From contig MOYB01000001.1 in NCBI GenBank assembly GCA_001899385.1, forward strand, positions 197,717-230,158: a stretch of 32,442 bases of DNA, written 5' to 3'. Of the stretch, positions 1 through 6,946 are shown in pieces; within the stretch, counting starts at the first letter, position 1, and each line of letters begins with the position of its first letter. The DNA is from Candidatus Caenarcanum bioreactoricola (GTDB lineage: Bacteria; Cyanobacteriota; Vampirovibrionia; Caenarcaniphilales; Caenarcanaceae). A model generated the notes under the pieces. It was given only the letters and a program-made list of their open reading frames with translations. It was not told the origin of the DNA and searched no databases. Position numbers and translations under genes: made by a program.

Positions 1-58
1 GGGAGTAAGGGGGTTGGGGGGCTCAAGGGGTGAGGATCAAGGTGAGGGAGGGGAAGGT
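1..58. repeat. G-rich left-end repeat; bases 1-20 inverted at the right end
   Basis: The first 58 bases are strongly G-rich, unlike the AT-rich DNA that follows. Bases 1-20 are an exact reverse complement of 32422-32441. No ORF of note lies here. It is most likely the edge of a dispersed repeat family at which assembly stopped. Confidence 0.75.
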
Positions 59-81
59 AATTAAGCTAATTAAATTTAAAA

Positions 82-1092
82 TTAAGATTTAAAATATAGC
101 ATTAAATCTTCTCCTAAGTTTTTAATTTCTTTTAATTTTAAGTTTAATTCTTTATCTCCAAGATAAAAGCTTTTATTGTTATTTTGAATTATAAGATTAG
201 GATTTATAAAATAAAAAATATCTTGAAATAAATCTTCGTCTAAAAAAGAGGTAATAAGCTTTGGTCCAGCTTCTACAAGTATTGATAAATTTTCTTTTTT
301 TCCTAAATCATATAAAATTTCTTTTAATGTTTGATCTTTAGAGGAAAAGACCAAGGTTTTTGCTGTAGGATCAAAAATTTTACTATTTAAAGGGCATCGA
401 CCTCTTCTATCTAAAACAACTCTTAATGGATTTCTGCCCCCAAAAGAACGTACTGTTAGCATTGGATTATCTGCTAATACTGTTCCACTTCCTGTTAAAA
501 CACAATCATATAAACTCCTAAGTTCATGGACTTTTATTCTTGATTGTTCGCCACTAATCCAATTTATTCTTTCTATATTTTTATTTCTATTTACTTTAGC
601 ATTTAGACTACAAGCTATTTTTAAACTAACATAAGGAAATCCTGTTTTAATCCAATGGAAGAAAAATTTATTAAATTCTTTACATTCTTCTTCAAGCACC
701 CCTTCTTTAACTTCAATGCCTGCTTGTTTTAATATTTCAATACTTTTACCATTAACTTTTTCATTTTCATCTTTACAACCAATAACAACTCTTTTTATAG
801 AAGCTTCAATTATTGCTTTTGTACAGGGTGGAGTTTTTCCATAATGACAACAAGGTTCAAGATTTAAATAAAGTGTAGAATCTTTAGAAGCATAGCCTGC
901 TTTTTTAATAGCAATGATTTCAGCATGATCTTGTCCTGCTTTTTCATGATAAGCTTCTGAAATTATTTCATTGTTTTTTACAATTAAGGCGCCAACAAGT
1001 GGATTAGGTGATGTACTGCCTCTGCCTTGAGAAGCTAATTCCAAAGCTCTTTTTATATATTTTTCGTCTTTTATATTTTGAGAATCTTCCAT
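82..1092 (-). CDS. ribD: RibD, bifunctional riboflavin deaminase/reductase
   Basis: Carries out the second and third steps of riboflavin synthesis in the cytoplasm: deamination of the 2,5-diaminopyrimidine intermediate, then NADPH reduction of the ribosyl side chain. The N-terminal deaminase domain (about residues 10-145) has the zinc site His56-Ala-Glu58 and the PCC...TPPC motif with Cys81 and Cys90, the usual family spacing. The C-terminal reductase domain (about 152-336) begins at FPYVSLKIA and contains the TVLADNPMLTVR segment typical of RibD/RibG. At 336 aa it is a little shorter than typical RibD (about 360) but both domains look intact. No other rib genes or FMN riboswitch are visible. 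It is the last gene before the left-end repeat, so its downstream neighbour is unknown. The ATG start at 1092 has no obvious Shine-Dalgarno site. Confidence 0.95.
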   Translation of the reverse strand: MEDSQNIKDEKYIKRALELASQGRGSTSPNPLVGALIVKNNEIISEAYHEKAGQDHAEIIAIKKAGYASKDSTLYLNLEPCCHYGKTPPCTKAIIEASIKRVVIGCKDENEKVNGKSIEILKQAGIEVKEGVLEEECKEFNKFFFHWIKTGFPYVSLKIACSLNAKVNRNKNIERINWISGEQSRIKVHELRSLYDCVLTGSGTVLADNPMLTVRSFGGRNPLRVVLDRRGRCPLNSKIFDPTAKTLVFSSKDQTLKEILYDLGKKENLSILVEAGPKLITSFLDEDLFQDIFYFINPNLIIQNNNKSFYLGDKELNLKLKEIKNLGEDLMLYFKS

Positions 1093-1183
1093 TTATTTTT
1101 ATAATAACATTAGTTCAAAAAGAAATAATAAAAGCTTTTTTGTAAAATTTTTTGTAAAATGCTATTTTGAATAATATTAAAAT

Positions 1184-1963
1184 ATGCTCACAAAAAGAAT
1201 AATTCCTTGTTTAGATGTAAAGGATGGTAAAGTTGTTAAAGGAGTTAATTTCCTTGGACTAAAAGAAGCTGGTGATCCTGTTGAACTTGCTTTTAATTAT
1301 AATAAATTAGGTGCTGATGAAATTTGTTTTCTTGATATAACTGCTAGTGTTGAAGCTAGACAAGCATTACTTAACGTTATAAGGAAAACTGCAGAACAAA
1401 TTTTTATTCCTTTAACAGTAGGTGGAGGTGTAAATAAAGCAGAAGATATTGGAGCAATGCTTTCAGCAGGTGCCGATAAAGTAGGTATTAATTCTGGAGC
1501 AGTTAAAAATCCAGAACTTATTAGAGAAGGTGCTAATAAATATGGTTCTCAATGTATTGTTATTGCTATTGATGCAAAAAAAAGTTTAAATACAAAATCT
1601 GGTTGGGAAGTTTTTGTTAAAGGTGGACGAGAAGCAACAGGAATCGATGCATTAGAATGGGCTTTACAAACCACAAAATTAGGTGCAGGAGAAATACTTT
1701 TAACAAGTATGGATGCTGATGGTACAAAAGAAGGTTATGATATTGATTTAACACAAAAAATAGCTGACATAGTAAATGTACCTGTAATTGCTTCAGGTGG
1801 AGCGGGTAGACTTTCAGACATAGTAGATGTATTTAAAAAGACTAAGGCAGATGCAGCTTTATTAGCATCTCTTTTACATTTCGGAGAATTAAGTATAAAA
1901 CAAATAAAAGATGCAATGAAAGAAAATAATATTGCAGTAAGAGAAATAAATTCAAAGATTTAA
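1184..1963 (+). CDS. hisF: HisF, imidazole glycerol phosphate synthase cyclase subunit
   Basis: The cyclase half of IGP synthase. It uses ammonia from the HisH glutaminase to convert PRFAR to imidazole glycerol phosphate and AICAR, linking histidine and purine synthesis. It is a (beta/alpha)8 barrel of normal length (259 aa). The two catalytic aspartates fall at their canonical positions, Asp11 (in IPCLDV) and Asp130 (in IAIDAK). The phosphate-binding loops TVGGGV (about 78-83) and ASGGAG are present. No hisH or other his gene is nearby, so the pathway genes are dispersed. The stop codon shares one base with the comEC start (TAATG at 1961-1965), implying translational coupling of two functionally unrelated genes. 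The ATG lacks a clear Shine-Dalgarno site. Confidence 0.97.
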   Translation: MLTKRIIPCLDVKDGKVVKGVNFLGLKEAGDPVELAFNYNKLGADEICFLDITASVEARQALLNVIRKTAEQIFIPLTVGGGVNKAEDIGAMLSAGADKVGINSGAVKNPELIREGANKYGSQCIVIAIDAKKSLNTKSGWEVFVKGGREATGIDALEWALQTTKLGAGEILLTSMDADGTKEGYDIDLTQKIADIVNVPVIASGGAGRLSDIVDVFKKTKADAALLASLLHFGELSIKQIKDAMKENNIAVREINSKI

Positions 1964-4134
1964 TGAAAGATTTAATTTTTATAATTTGTGTTTGTAGTTT
2001 TCTTTTAGGCAATACAATCGCTTTTTATGATTTTAAAAGTTTTCATATAATATTTTTTTTGATTTCTTGTTTTCTCATATATTTATTTCTTTATGTGAAA
2101 GAAAGCTTTCAATTTATAAAAAAAAGTCCTTTAATATATTTTTTTAATTTAATTTTGATTTTAAGTTTTTTTAGTTTTGCATATTTTAATTTTGAGTTTA
2201 GGGAAAAAGCTTTAATTTCTAAAATTCCTTATGCAAAAAGCTGTCTAATAAAAGATCCTTTATTATTTCCTGTTAACCAAAAACAAAGCCTTATAAAAGA
2301 AAATCTTGAAATATGTGGCTTAATAATTGAAAGTAAAGTAAATGCTTATAAAATATCTTCAGTTCTTAAGAGTCAAAAATATGGAAAATTAATTTTTTAT
2401 AACAAAGATCTTTCACAAAAATTTTTTATTGGTGATGAAATCTGTTTAGAAGGCAATATTTATGAATTTAAAGAACAAAAAACAAAAAATATTTATATTG
2501 AAATCAAAAAATTTAAAATAATTTCTATTAAGATAGGAGAAAGTTTTGAAGCTAAGTTTTTAAGAAATATAGAAAGAATTAAACAAAAATTCTTAAAAAT
2601 ACATGAATTTGCTCTTCCAGAGAATACAAAAGGCTTTATCGAAAAATTACTTTTAGGTTCTGAAAGTAACGAAGAATTGCCTTTTGAAATTTATAAAGCA
2701 TCTAAAAATCTTGGTTTATTTCATATATTTTCTCTTTCAGGTTTTCATTTAAGTTTAATAGCTATTTTTATTTATGCATTACTTAGTTTATTTAAAACTC
2801 CATTGATTATAAGGAATTTCTTAGTAATATTTTTCATTACTATTTATTGTTTTCTTGGGGGATGGTCTGCGCCAGTTTTCAGATCATGGTTTGCTGCAAT
2901 GTTTGTATTATCTGCAGCTATGTTAAACCAAAAAGTAAAATTCGTTAATATAATCTTTTTAAGTGCATTAATTCAATGTATTTTAGATCCTTTTTGTATT
3001 GGAGATTTTGGTTTTCAATTTTCTTATTTAGCAACTTTAGGTTTAGTTCTTTATAATGAAAAAATAACTGAAAAATTAAGCTTTTTACCATATAGTCTTG
3101 CAAATCTTATTAGTATTCCTTTTTCTGCTCAAATATTAATTTTTCCTTTACAAATATTTTATTTTGAACAAATACCACTTTATTTTATTCTTTCTAATTT
3201 ATCCGCTATATTTTTTATACCTACAATTCTTATTCTTAGTCTTATTGCAAGTCTTATTTCAATGTTTTCTGTTGTTGGATGGTTTATTGCTGCTGTAATA
3301 GAAGTGCTTATTTTTATATTAACTCAATTATTTTACGGCACAATATATTTTTTAAACAATCTACCTTCTTCTGCTTTACATTTTGAAAGCCCTAAATTTA
3401 TTTGGATAATATTTTCTTATCTTTGTGTTTTTCTATTTATATATTGTCGTAAAAAAGCAGTTTCTATACATATAATCATTGCTATTACTCTTTGTATTTT
3501 TATTTTCCAAGCACAAAAACAAGAAACTCGTTTAAGTTTTGAAGCTTTATCAGGAAAAGAATACGAAGCAGTTTTCTTTAATAAAAGCACTGAAAGTATT
3601 TTAATATGTAATCAAAAAGGAGAAAGTAATTTAAAATATCCAAATGAAATGCTTGCAGATAATCTAGAAGCTAGAGGTATTACAGCAATTAAAACTTTAA
3701 TAGGGAATTGTATTTTAGATACAAGATTCACAGTAGAAAAACAAATTAATCTTAAGAATATTTCTAAAAAAGAAGAGCTTATAATCGAAAATATTCATTT
3801 AGAATATAATAAACATTATGTTTTGCTTACATATAAAAATTTTAATATATTTATTTTATTTGATGGTTTCCTGAGATTAAAAGAGCCTATAGAAAAATTT
3901 TCTTTTGTCAAGCTTGCTTTACCTTCAGCAAAATTTAAAGATAATTTCTGGAATTTCTTTCCTAAAGGCGAATTTTGTTATCTTCCTAAATTAAGTAAAA
4001 AAGATGAATCTCCTATAAGAAAACTCATAGGAGATCGTTGTACAAAGATTTTAAATAATAATGAATTTCAGAATTTAAGACTTGAAACAGATGGTGAGTT
4101 TATATATAGCTTAGCTTCTATAAATAAAAATTAA
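1963..4134 (+). CDS. comEC: ComEC/Rec2-type DNA uptake channel protein with degenerate C-terminus
   Basis: Inner-membrane protein of the ComEC/Rec2 family, which carries single-stranded DNA into the cytoplasm in natural transformation. Residues 1-75 hold N-terminal membrane helices, followed by a soluble OB-like region (about 115-190). The polytopic competence domain spans about 220-515. It contains the family signature HIFSLSGFHLSL (254-265, compare HLLAVSGLHVGL) and GDFGFQFSYLATLGL (347-361). In many homologues the C-terminus is a metallo-beta-lactamase-like domain. Here residues 523-723 keep a beta-rich outline (LSFEALSGKEYEAVFF start, LETDGEF end) but no HxHxDH metal motif is visible, so nuclease activity is unlikely. 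It is coupled to hisF (TAATG) and converges on the LuxR-type gene with a 4-base overlap of the 3' ends. Channel function is inferred from the family. Confidence 0.88.
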   Translation: MKDLIFIICVCSFLLGNTIAFYDFKSFHIIFFLISCFLIYLFLYVKESFQFIKKSPLIYFFNLILILSFFSFAYFNFEFREKALISKIPYAKSCLIKDPLLFPVNQKQSLIKENLEICGLIIESKVNAYKISSVLKSQKYGKLIFYNKDLSQKFFIGDEICLEGNIYEFKEQKTKNIYIEIKKFKIISIKIGESFEAKFLRNIERIKQKFLKIHEFALPENTKGFIEKLLLGSESNEELPFEIYKASKNLGLFHIFSLSGFHLSLIAIFIYALLSLFKTPLIIRNFLVIFFITIYCFLGGWSAPVFRSWFAAMFVLSAAMLNQKVKFVNIIFLSALIQCILDPFCIGDFGFQFSYLATLGLVLYNEKITEKLSFLPYSLANLISIPFSAQILIFPLQIFYFEQIPLYFILSNLSAIFFIPTILILSLIASLISMFSVVGWFIAAVIEVLIFILTQLFYGTIYFLNNLPSSALHFESPKFIWIIFSYLCVFLFIYCRKKAVSIHIIIAITLCIFIFQAQKQETRLSFEALSGKEYEAVFFNKSTESILICNQKGESNLKYPNEMLADNLEARGITAIKTLIGNCILDTRFTVEKQINLKNISKKEELIIENIHLEYNKHYVLLTYKNFNIFILFDGFLRLKEPIEKFSFVKLALPSAKFKDNFWNFFPKGEFCYLPKLSKKDESPIRKLIGDRCTKILNNNEFQNLRLETDGEFIYSLASINKN

Positions 4135-4889
4135 TAATAGTTTGAAAATGTTTGAGGTTGTGAATTACTAATTATTTCTTCATTATTTTTTTGAAATAAT
4201 TGAGGCATCATAGTATCTATTCCATGTTTAAGTCCGTATAATACTGCTTGTGTTCTATCATTTAAATTTAATTTTGTAAAAATGTTATTAACATGAGTTT
4301 TAACTGTAGAACTACTTACAAAAAGTTTATTTGAAATTTCTTTATAATTAAGTCCTTGAGTAAGACATGCAAGTACTTCCATTTCACGATTTGTTAAACT
4401 TGGTAAAAGTCCATGATCTTGATTGATCTTAGATGTTTCTTTTTCTAAAACTTTATTAAGTGAATTAAAAAGAGCTTTTGCTACTTGAGGATTAAGAAAA
4501 GCTTCATTTCTCTGGAAAGCTCTAATTCCATGAGGTAATTCTATATGAATATGTTCTGCTTTGATAATACTATCAACTTGAGATTTCGCAAGGTCCTGTA
4601 TAATAGGTAAATCAAAATCATTAATAACAGCAATTATTCCAATTTCAGAAATCTTAGATTTAATCATTGAAACAGTTTGGTACCAAGATTTATCACCTAA
4701 AATCGATACATCAAAAATCAATATATCAGGTCTTATACAAAGAGTAATTTCAGCAAGACTATTTCTTGAAGTTACATTGCTTGAATGAACTCTTATTCCT
4801 GAACTATTATTTATGATTTGTTCAACAGGGAATTTATTTATTCCTTGTGCACATAAGATTGATTTTATTGTTTTCATTGCTTGAGACAA
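4131..4889 (-). CDS. LuxR/NarL-type regulator with a pseudo-receiver domain
   Basis: Probable DNA-binding transcription factor of 252 aa. The C-terminal half (165-222) is a clear LuxR-type HTH: LTNREMEVL, then YKEISNKLFVSSSTVKTHVNNIF. The N-terminal half (about 8-140) matches a response-regulator receiver in layout. Asp60 (in LIFDVS) sits at the phospho-acceptor position and Lys110 near the conserved Lys. However, the acidic pair normally found after the first strand is replaced by CAQG (about 13-16), so Mg-dependent phosphorylation is doubtful. No histidine kinase is adjacent. The start is TTG: a strong AGGAGGG site (4898-4904) lies 8 bases upstream of it, whereas the next ATG (Met5) would be about 20 bases away. 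A 20-base palindrome just upstream may be an operator or leader hairpin. Targets are unknown. Confidence 0.85.
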   Translation of the reverse strand: MSQAMKTIKSILCAQGINKFPVEQIINNSSGIRVHSSNVTSRNSLAEITLCIRPDILIFDVSILGDKSWYQTVSMIKSKISEIGIIAVINDFDLPIIQDLAKSQVDSIIKAEHIHIELPHGIRAFQRNEAFLNPQVAKALFNSLNKVLEKETSKINQDHGLLPSLTNREMEVLACLTQGLNYKEISNKLFVSSSTVKTHVNNIFTKLNLNDRTQAVLYGLKHGIDTMMPQLFQKNNEEIISNSQPQTFSNYY

Positions 4890-4897
4890 ATGAGTAA

Positions 4898-4904
4898 CCC
4901 TCCT
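4898..4904 (-). promoter_or_regulatory. Strong Shine-Dalgarno that fixes a TTG start
   Basis: AGGAGGG on the minus strand ends 8 bases before the TTG at 4889 of the LuxR-type gene. It is among the strongest ribosome binding sites in a window where many genes have none, and it favours TTG over the ATG 12 bases further in. Confidence 0.7.
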
Positions 4905-4906
4905 AA

Positions 4907-4926
4907 TTAAGGATTTTAATCCTTAA
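4907..4926. promoter_or_regulatory. 8-bp-arm palindrome before the LuxR-type gene
   Basis: TTAAGGAT-TTTA-ATCCTTAA has perfect 8-base arms. It lies 2 bases upstream of the Shine-Dalgarno of the LuxR-type gene and in the 154-base gap shared with the divergent DUF4177-like gene. It could be a dimer-binding operator, possibly autoregulatory, or a leader hairpin. Function is inferred from position and symmetry only. Confidence 0.4.
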
Positions 4927-5043
4927 AATTTTCTATTCACTTAAATAAGTTATTCCCTATATTTAAAATTCGTATTAATTAAGATTGTTTTTTTAATTAA
5001 ATATTTTTAAGATATACTTACTAAACTGGAATTTTTTATTTTT

Positions 5044-5286
5044 ATGGAAAAAGTAATCTCTTATAAACCAAAACAAGAATATAATGTAATTCATGTACAA
5101 GAAGGTTTTTTTGGTGTAATATTCTTTGGACAATCAGGTATTAATACCCAAGCACTTGAAGATACTTTAAATAATTATGCTAAAAAAGGTTGGTATGTTG
5201 TAGAAATGTTTGTGGAAAAAAGAAGAAAACTTCTATTCTGGGGTGTAGACAGTGTTACTATTGTGTTTGCTAGAGATAAAGAATAA
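5044..5286 (+). CDS. Small DUF4177-like protein
   Basis: An 80-aa soluble protein. The pattern of an N-terminal strand with EGFFG, a helix with LEDTLNNYAKKGWYVVEM, and a final strand (SVTIVFARDKE) resembles the DUF4177 family, small alpha/beta proteins with a conserved 'YA..GW..V' core and no assigned function. It starts with ATG. A weak TGGAA lies about 15 bases upstream, so initiation does not depend on a good Shine-Dalgarno. It is divergent from the LuxR-type regulator and shares its 154-base upstream region, which makes regulation by that protein possible. It is the first gene of a + strand run leading to the HerA cassette, 82 bases before the next ORF. Confidence 0.7.
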   Translation: MEKVISYKPKQEYNVIHVQEGFFGVIFFGQSGINTQALEDTLNNYAKKGWYVVEMFVEKRRKLLFWGVDSVTIVFARDKE

Positions 5287-5368
5287 TTAACTAATAAAAA
5301 AATTATTGAAAAAATCTATTTGCTATCATTAAATATATACTTCTTAAATTTTTAAAGAAAGGATATTT

Positions 5369-5650
5369 ATGATAGAAGTAAGTTTAATTTCTTTAAAATT
5401 CAAAAGTTATAAATCAGAATTACCTTTAGCTAAACATACGCCTGACATAATTTTTGAATCTCCTGAATTTGCAATAACAGCATATCAAAGCGCAATTGAG
5501 GCATGGAGGCTTTATATGAAAGATAAAGGATGGAATTTCAAAAATCGAAAATTAAAACGAATTATGAATAAAACTCTTAGAGGAACATTACTAGAATACT
5601 TTCAAAGATTAAGACTTGCACAAAGAAAAGTTTCTCGATTTAGAGGGTAA
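5369..5650 (+). CDS. Small basic protein, not recognised
   Basis: A 93-aa ORF with an ATG preceded by AAAGGA about 5 bases upstream, which supports it as a real gene. I do not recognise a family. The N-terminal half is beta-like (IEVSLISLKFKSYKSELPL). The rest looks alpha-helical and becomes strongly basic, with KNRKLKRIMNK and a terminal RLAQRKVSRFRG. The many Arg/Lys residues suggest nucleic-acid or ribosome contact, but this is inference. It lies between the DUF4177-like gene and the SLOG-exonuclease-HerA genes on the same strand and could belong to that operon, though an 84-base gap follows it. No signal peptide or membrane segment is seen. Confidence 0.6.
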   Translation: MIEVSLISLKFKSYKSELPLAKHTPDIIFESPEFAITAYQSAIEAWRLYMKDKGWNFKNRKLKRIMNKTLRGTLLEYFQRLRLAQRKVSRFRG

Positions 5651-5734
5651 AGCTTTTTTAAAATAAATCTCTCTTTTTTATTAAAGAAAATATATGTTAA
5701 AATTTTATTTTAGTTTAATGAATTTAATAAAGAC

Positions 5735-6265
5735 TTGACTATTAATTTTATTTCAGGAGAGGGCGGTGCTGTTACCAATGATATATCTCTTGAAGAATTA
5801 TCAAACCAATTGCGGATGATACAATCAGGGGAAAGACGCATTGCAATTATAGGTACAAGAAACTTACCTATAACTCATCAACAAGTTGTAGAAACTCTTG
5901 CTTATTCACTTGCATTAAGTCGCAATACTATAATAACAAGTGGCGGTTCTACTGGTGTAAATATCGCTGCTATACAAGGAACTATTAAAGCAAATCCTGA
6001 ATTATTAGAAGTTGTTTTACCTCAAACTCTTGAACAACAATCAGCAGAAACTGAAATAATTTTAAAGAATGTTAAAATGATTGTTGAACATCCAGAGCGT
6101 AAAGATTTAGAATTTTCAGAAGCATGTACTATTTGTTATAAAGAAATAATTTCTTCTGCACATCAGTTAATTTGCTTTTTGTATCATGATAGTAATACTC
6201 TTGCTGAAGCTATTAAATTTGCTCAAATGAGTAGAAAAATTTTAACTATATTTTATCTTGATTAA
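5735..6265 (+). CDS. DprA/SLOG-like Rossmann protein
   Basis: A 176-aa protein with the Rossmann-like fold of the SLOG/DprA/LOG superfamily. IAIIGTRN (36-43) corresponds to the first strand and loop, and TIITSGGSTGVNIAAIQGTI (65-84) matches the DprA-type 'vaSGlArGID..AH.gAL' nucleotide or ssDNA-binding loop. It is much shorter than DprA (about 290-370 aa), lacking the SAM and winged-helix parts. Similar short proteins occur in cyanobacteria annotated as DNA recombination-mediator A. The start is TTG at 5735: an in-frame stop lies at 5711 and no in-frame ATG occurs before Met28, inside the conserved fold region. It is followed after 3 bases by an exonuclease gene and then by HerA, suggesting a DNA-processing role. 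A nucleotide-sensing or nucleotide-cleaving SLOG role is an alternative. Confidence 0.75.
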   Translation: MTINFISGEGGAVTNDISLEELSNQLRMIQSGERRIAIIGTRNLPITHQQVVETLAYSLALSRNTIITSGGSTGVNIAAIQGTIKANPELLEVVLPQTLEQQSAETEIILKNVKMIVEHPERKDLEFSEACTICYKEIISSAHQLICFLYHDSNTLAEAIKFAQMSRKILTIFYLD

Positions 6266-6268
6266 ACT

Positions 6269-6946
6269 ATGAATAATATTACTGTTATAAAAGAAGACCT
6301 AACTGAAGAAATACTTGTAAAACATTTGTCTGCATGTAATGTTTTTAATGAAGAAAATGAAGAAATTAGTGGTTTTCTTTCTGTTGATTGTGAAATGATG
6401 GGTTTAAATCCACGTAGAGATAGACTTTGTTTAGTACAAATGTGTGACGAAAATAATAATGTTACACTTTTACAAATATTAGCTGAACAAAATTCCGCTC
6501 CTAATCTTAAAAAACTTCTTGAACATCCTAAAGTTTCAAAGATTTTTCATTTTGCAAGAGCAGACATGGCTTTTCTTCAATATCATTTAGATATAGCTGT
6601 TAATCCTGTTTTTTGTACAAAGATTGCAAGTAAATTAGCTAGAACATATACAGAAGGACATGGTTTGAAAAGTATTACCAAAGAATTTTTAAGTATAGAA
6701 CTTAATAAATATCAACAATCAAGTGATTGGGGGAAAGATAAACTTTCAAATGAACAAATGGAATATGCGGCAAGTGATGTATTGCATCTTATAAAACTTA
6801 AAGATATATTAGTTCAAATGCTTGAAAGAGAAGGACGTTTAGAATTAGCACAAGAATGTTTTAAACAAATTTATTTAATGAGTAAACTTGATTTATTAGG
6901 CTTTCAAAATGTCTTTGAACATAATAGTGGCAATGTCTCAAAATAA
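6269..6946 (+). CDS. DEDDy 3'-5' exonuclease, RNase D-like
   Basis: A single-domain 225-aa exonuclease of the RNase D/WRN type. All five DEDDy residues are present at typical spacing: Asp40 and Glu42 (SVDCEMMGL), Asp99 (HFARADMAF), and Tyr166 with Asp170 (YAASDVLHL). Classical RNase D is about 370 aa with a C-terminal HRDC domain. That part is absent here, as in short cyanobacterial-type homologues. The substrate could be tRNA 3' ends or DNA. The context of a SLOG/DprA-like gene 3 bases upstream and HerA overlapping downstream favours a role with a DNA translocase, but that is inference. The ATG has no clear Shine-Dalgarno, so translation may depend on coupling with the upstream gene. Confidence 0.88.
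   Translation: MNNITVIKEDLTEEILVKHLSACNVFNEENEEISGFLSVDCEMMGLNPRRDRLCLVQMCDENNNVTLLQILAEQNSAPNLKKLLEHPKVSKIFHFARADMAFLQYHLDIAVNPVFCTKIASKLARTYTEGHGLKSITKEFLSIELNKYQQSSDWGKDKLSNEQMEYAASDVLHLIKLKDILVQMLEREGRLELAQECFKQIYLMSKLDLLGFQNVFEHNSGNVSK

Noticed and set aside
5718..5720. ATG as an alternative start for the SLOG-like gene
   Set aside because: It is out of frame with the conserved protein; an in-frame stop at 5711 leaves TTG at 5735 as the best start.
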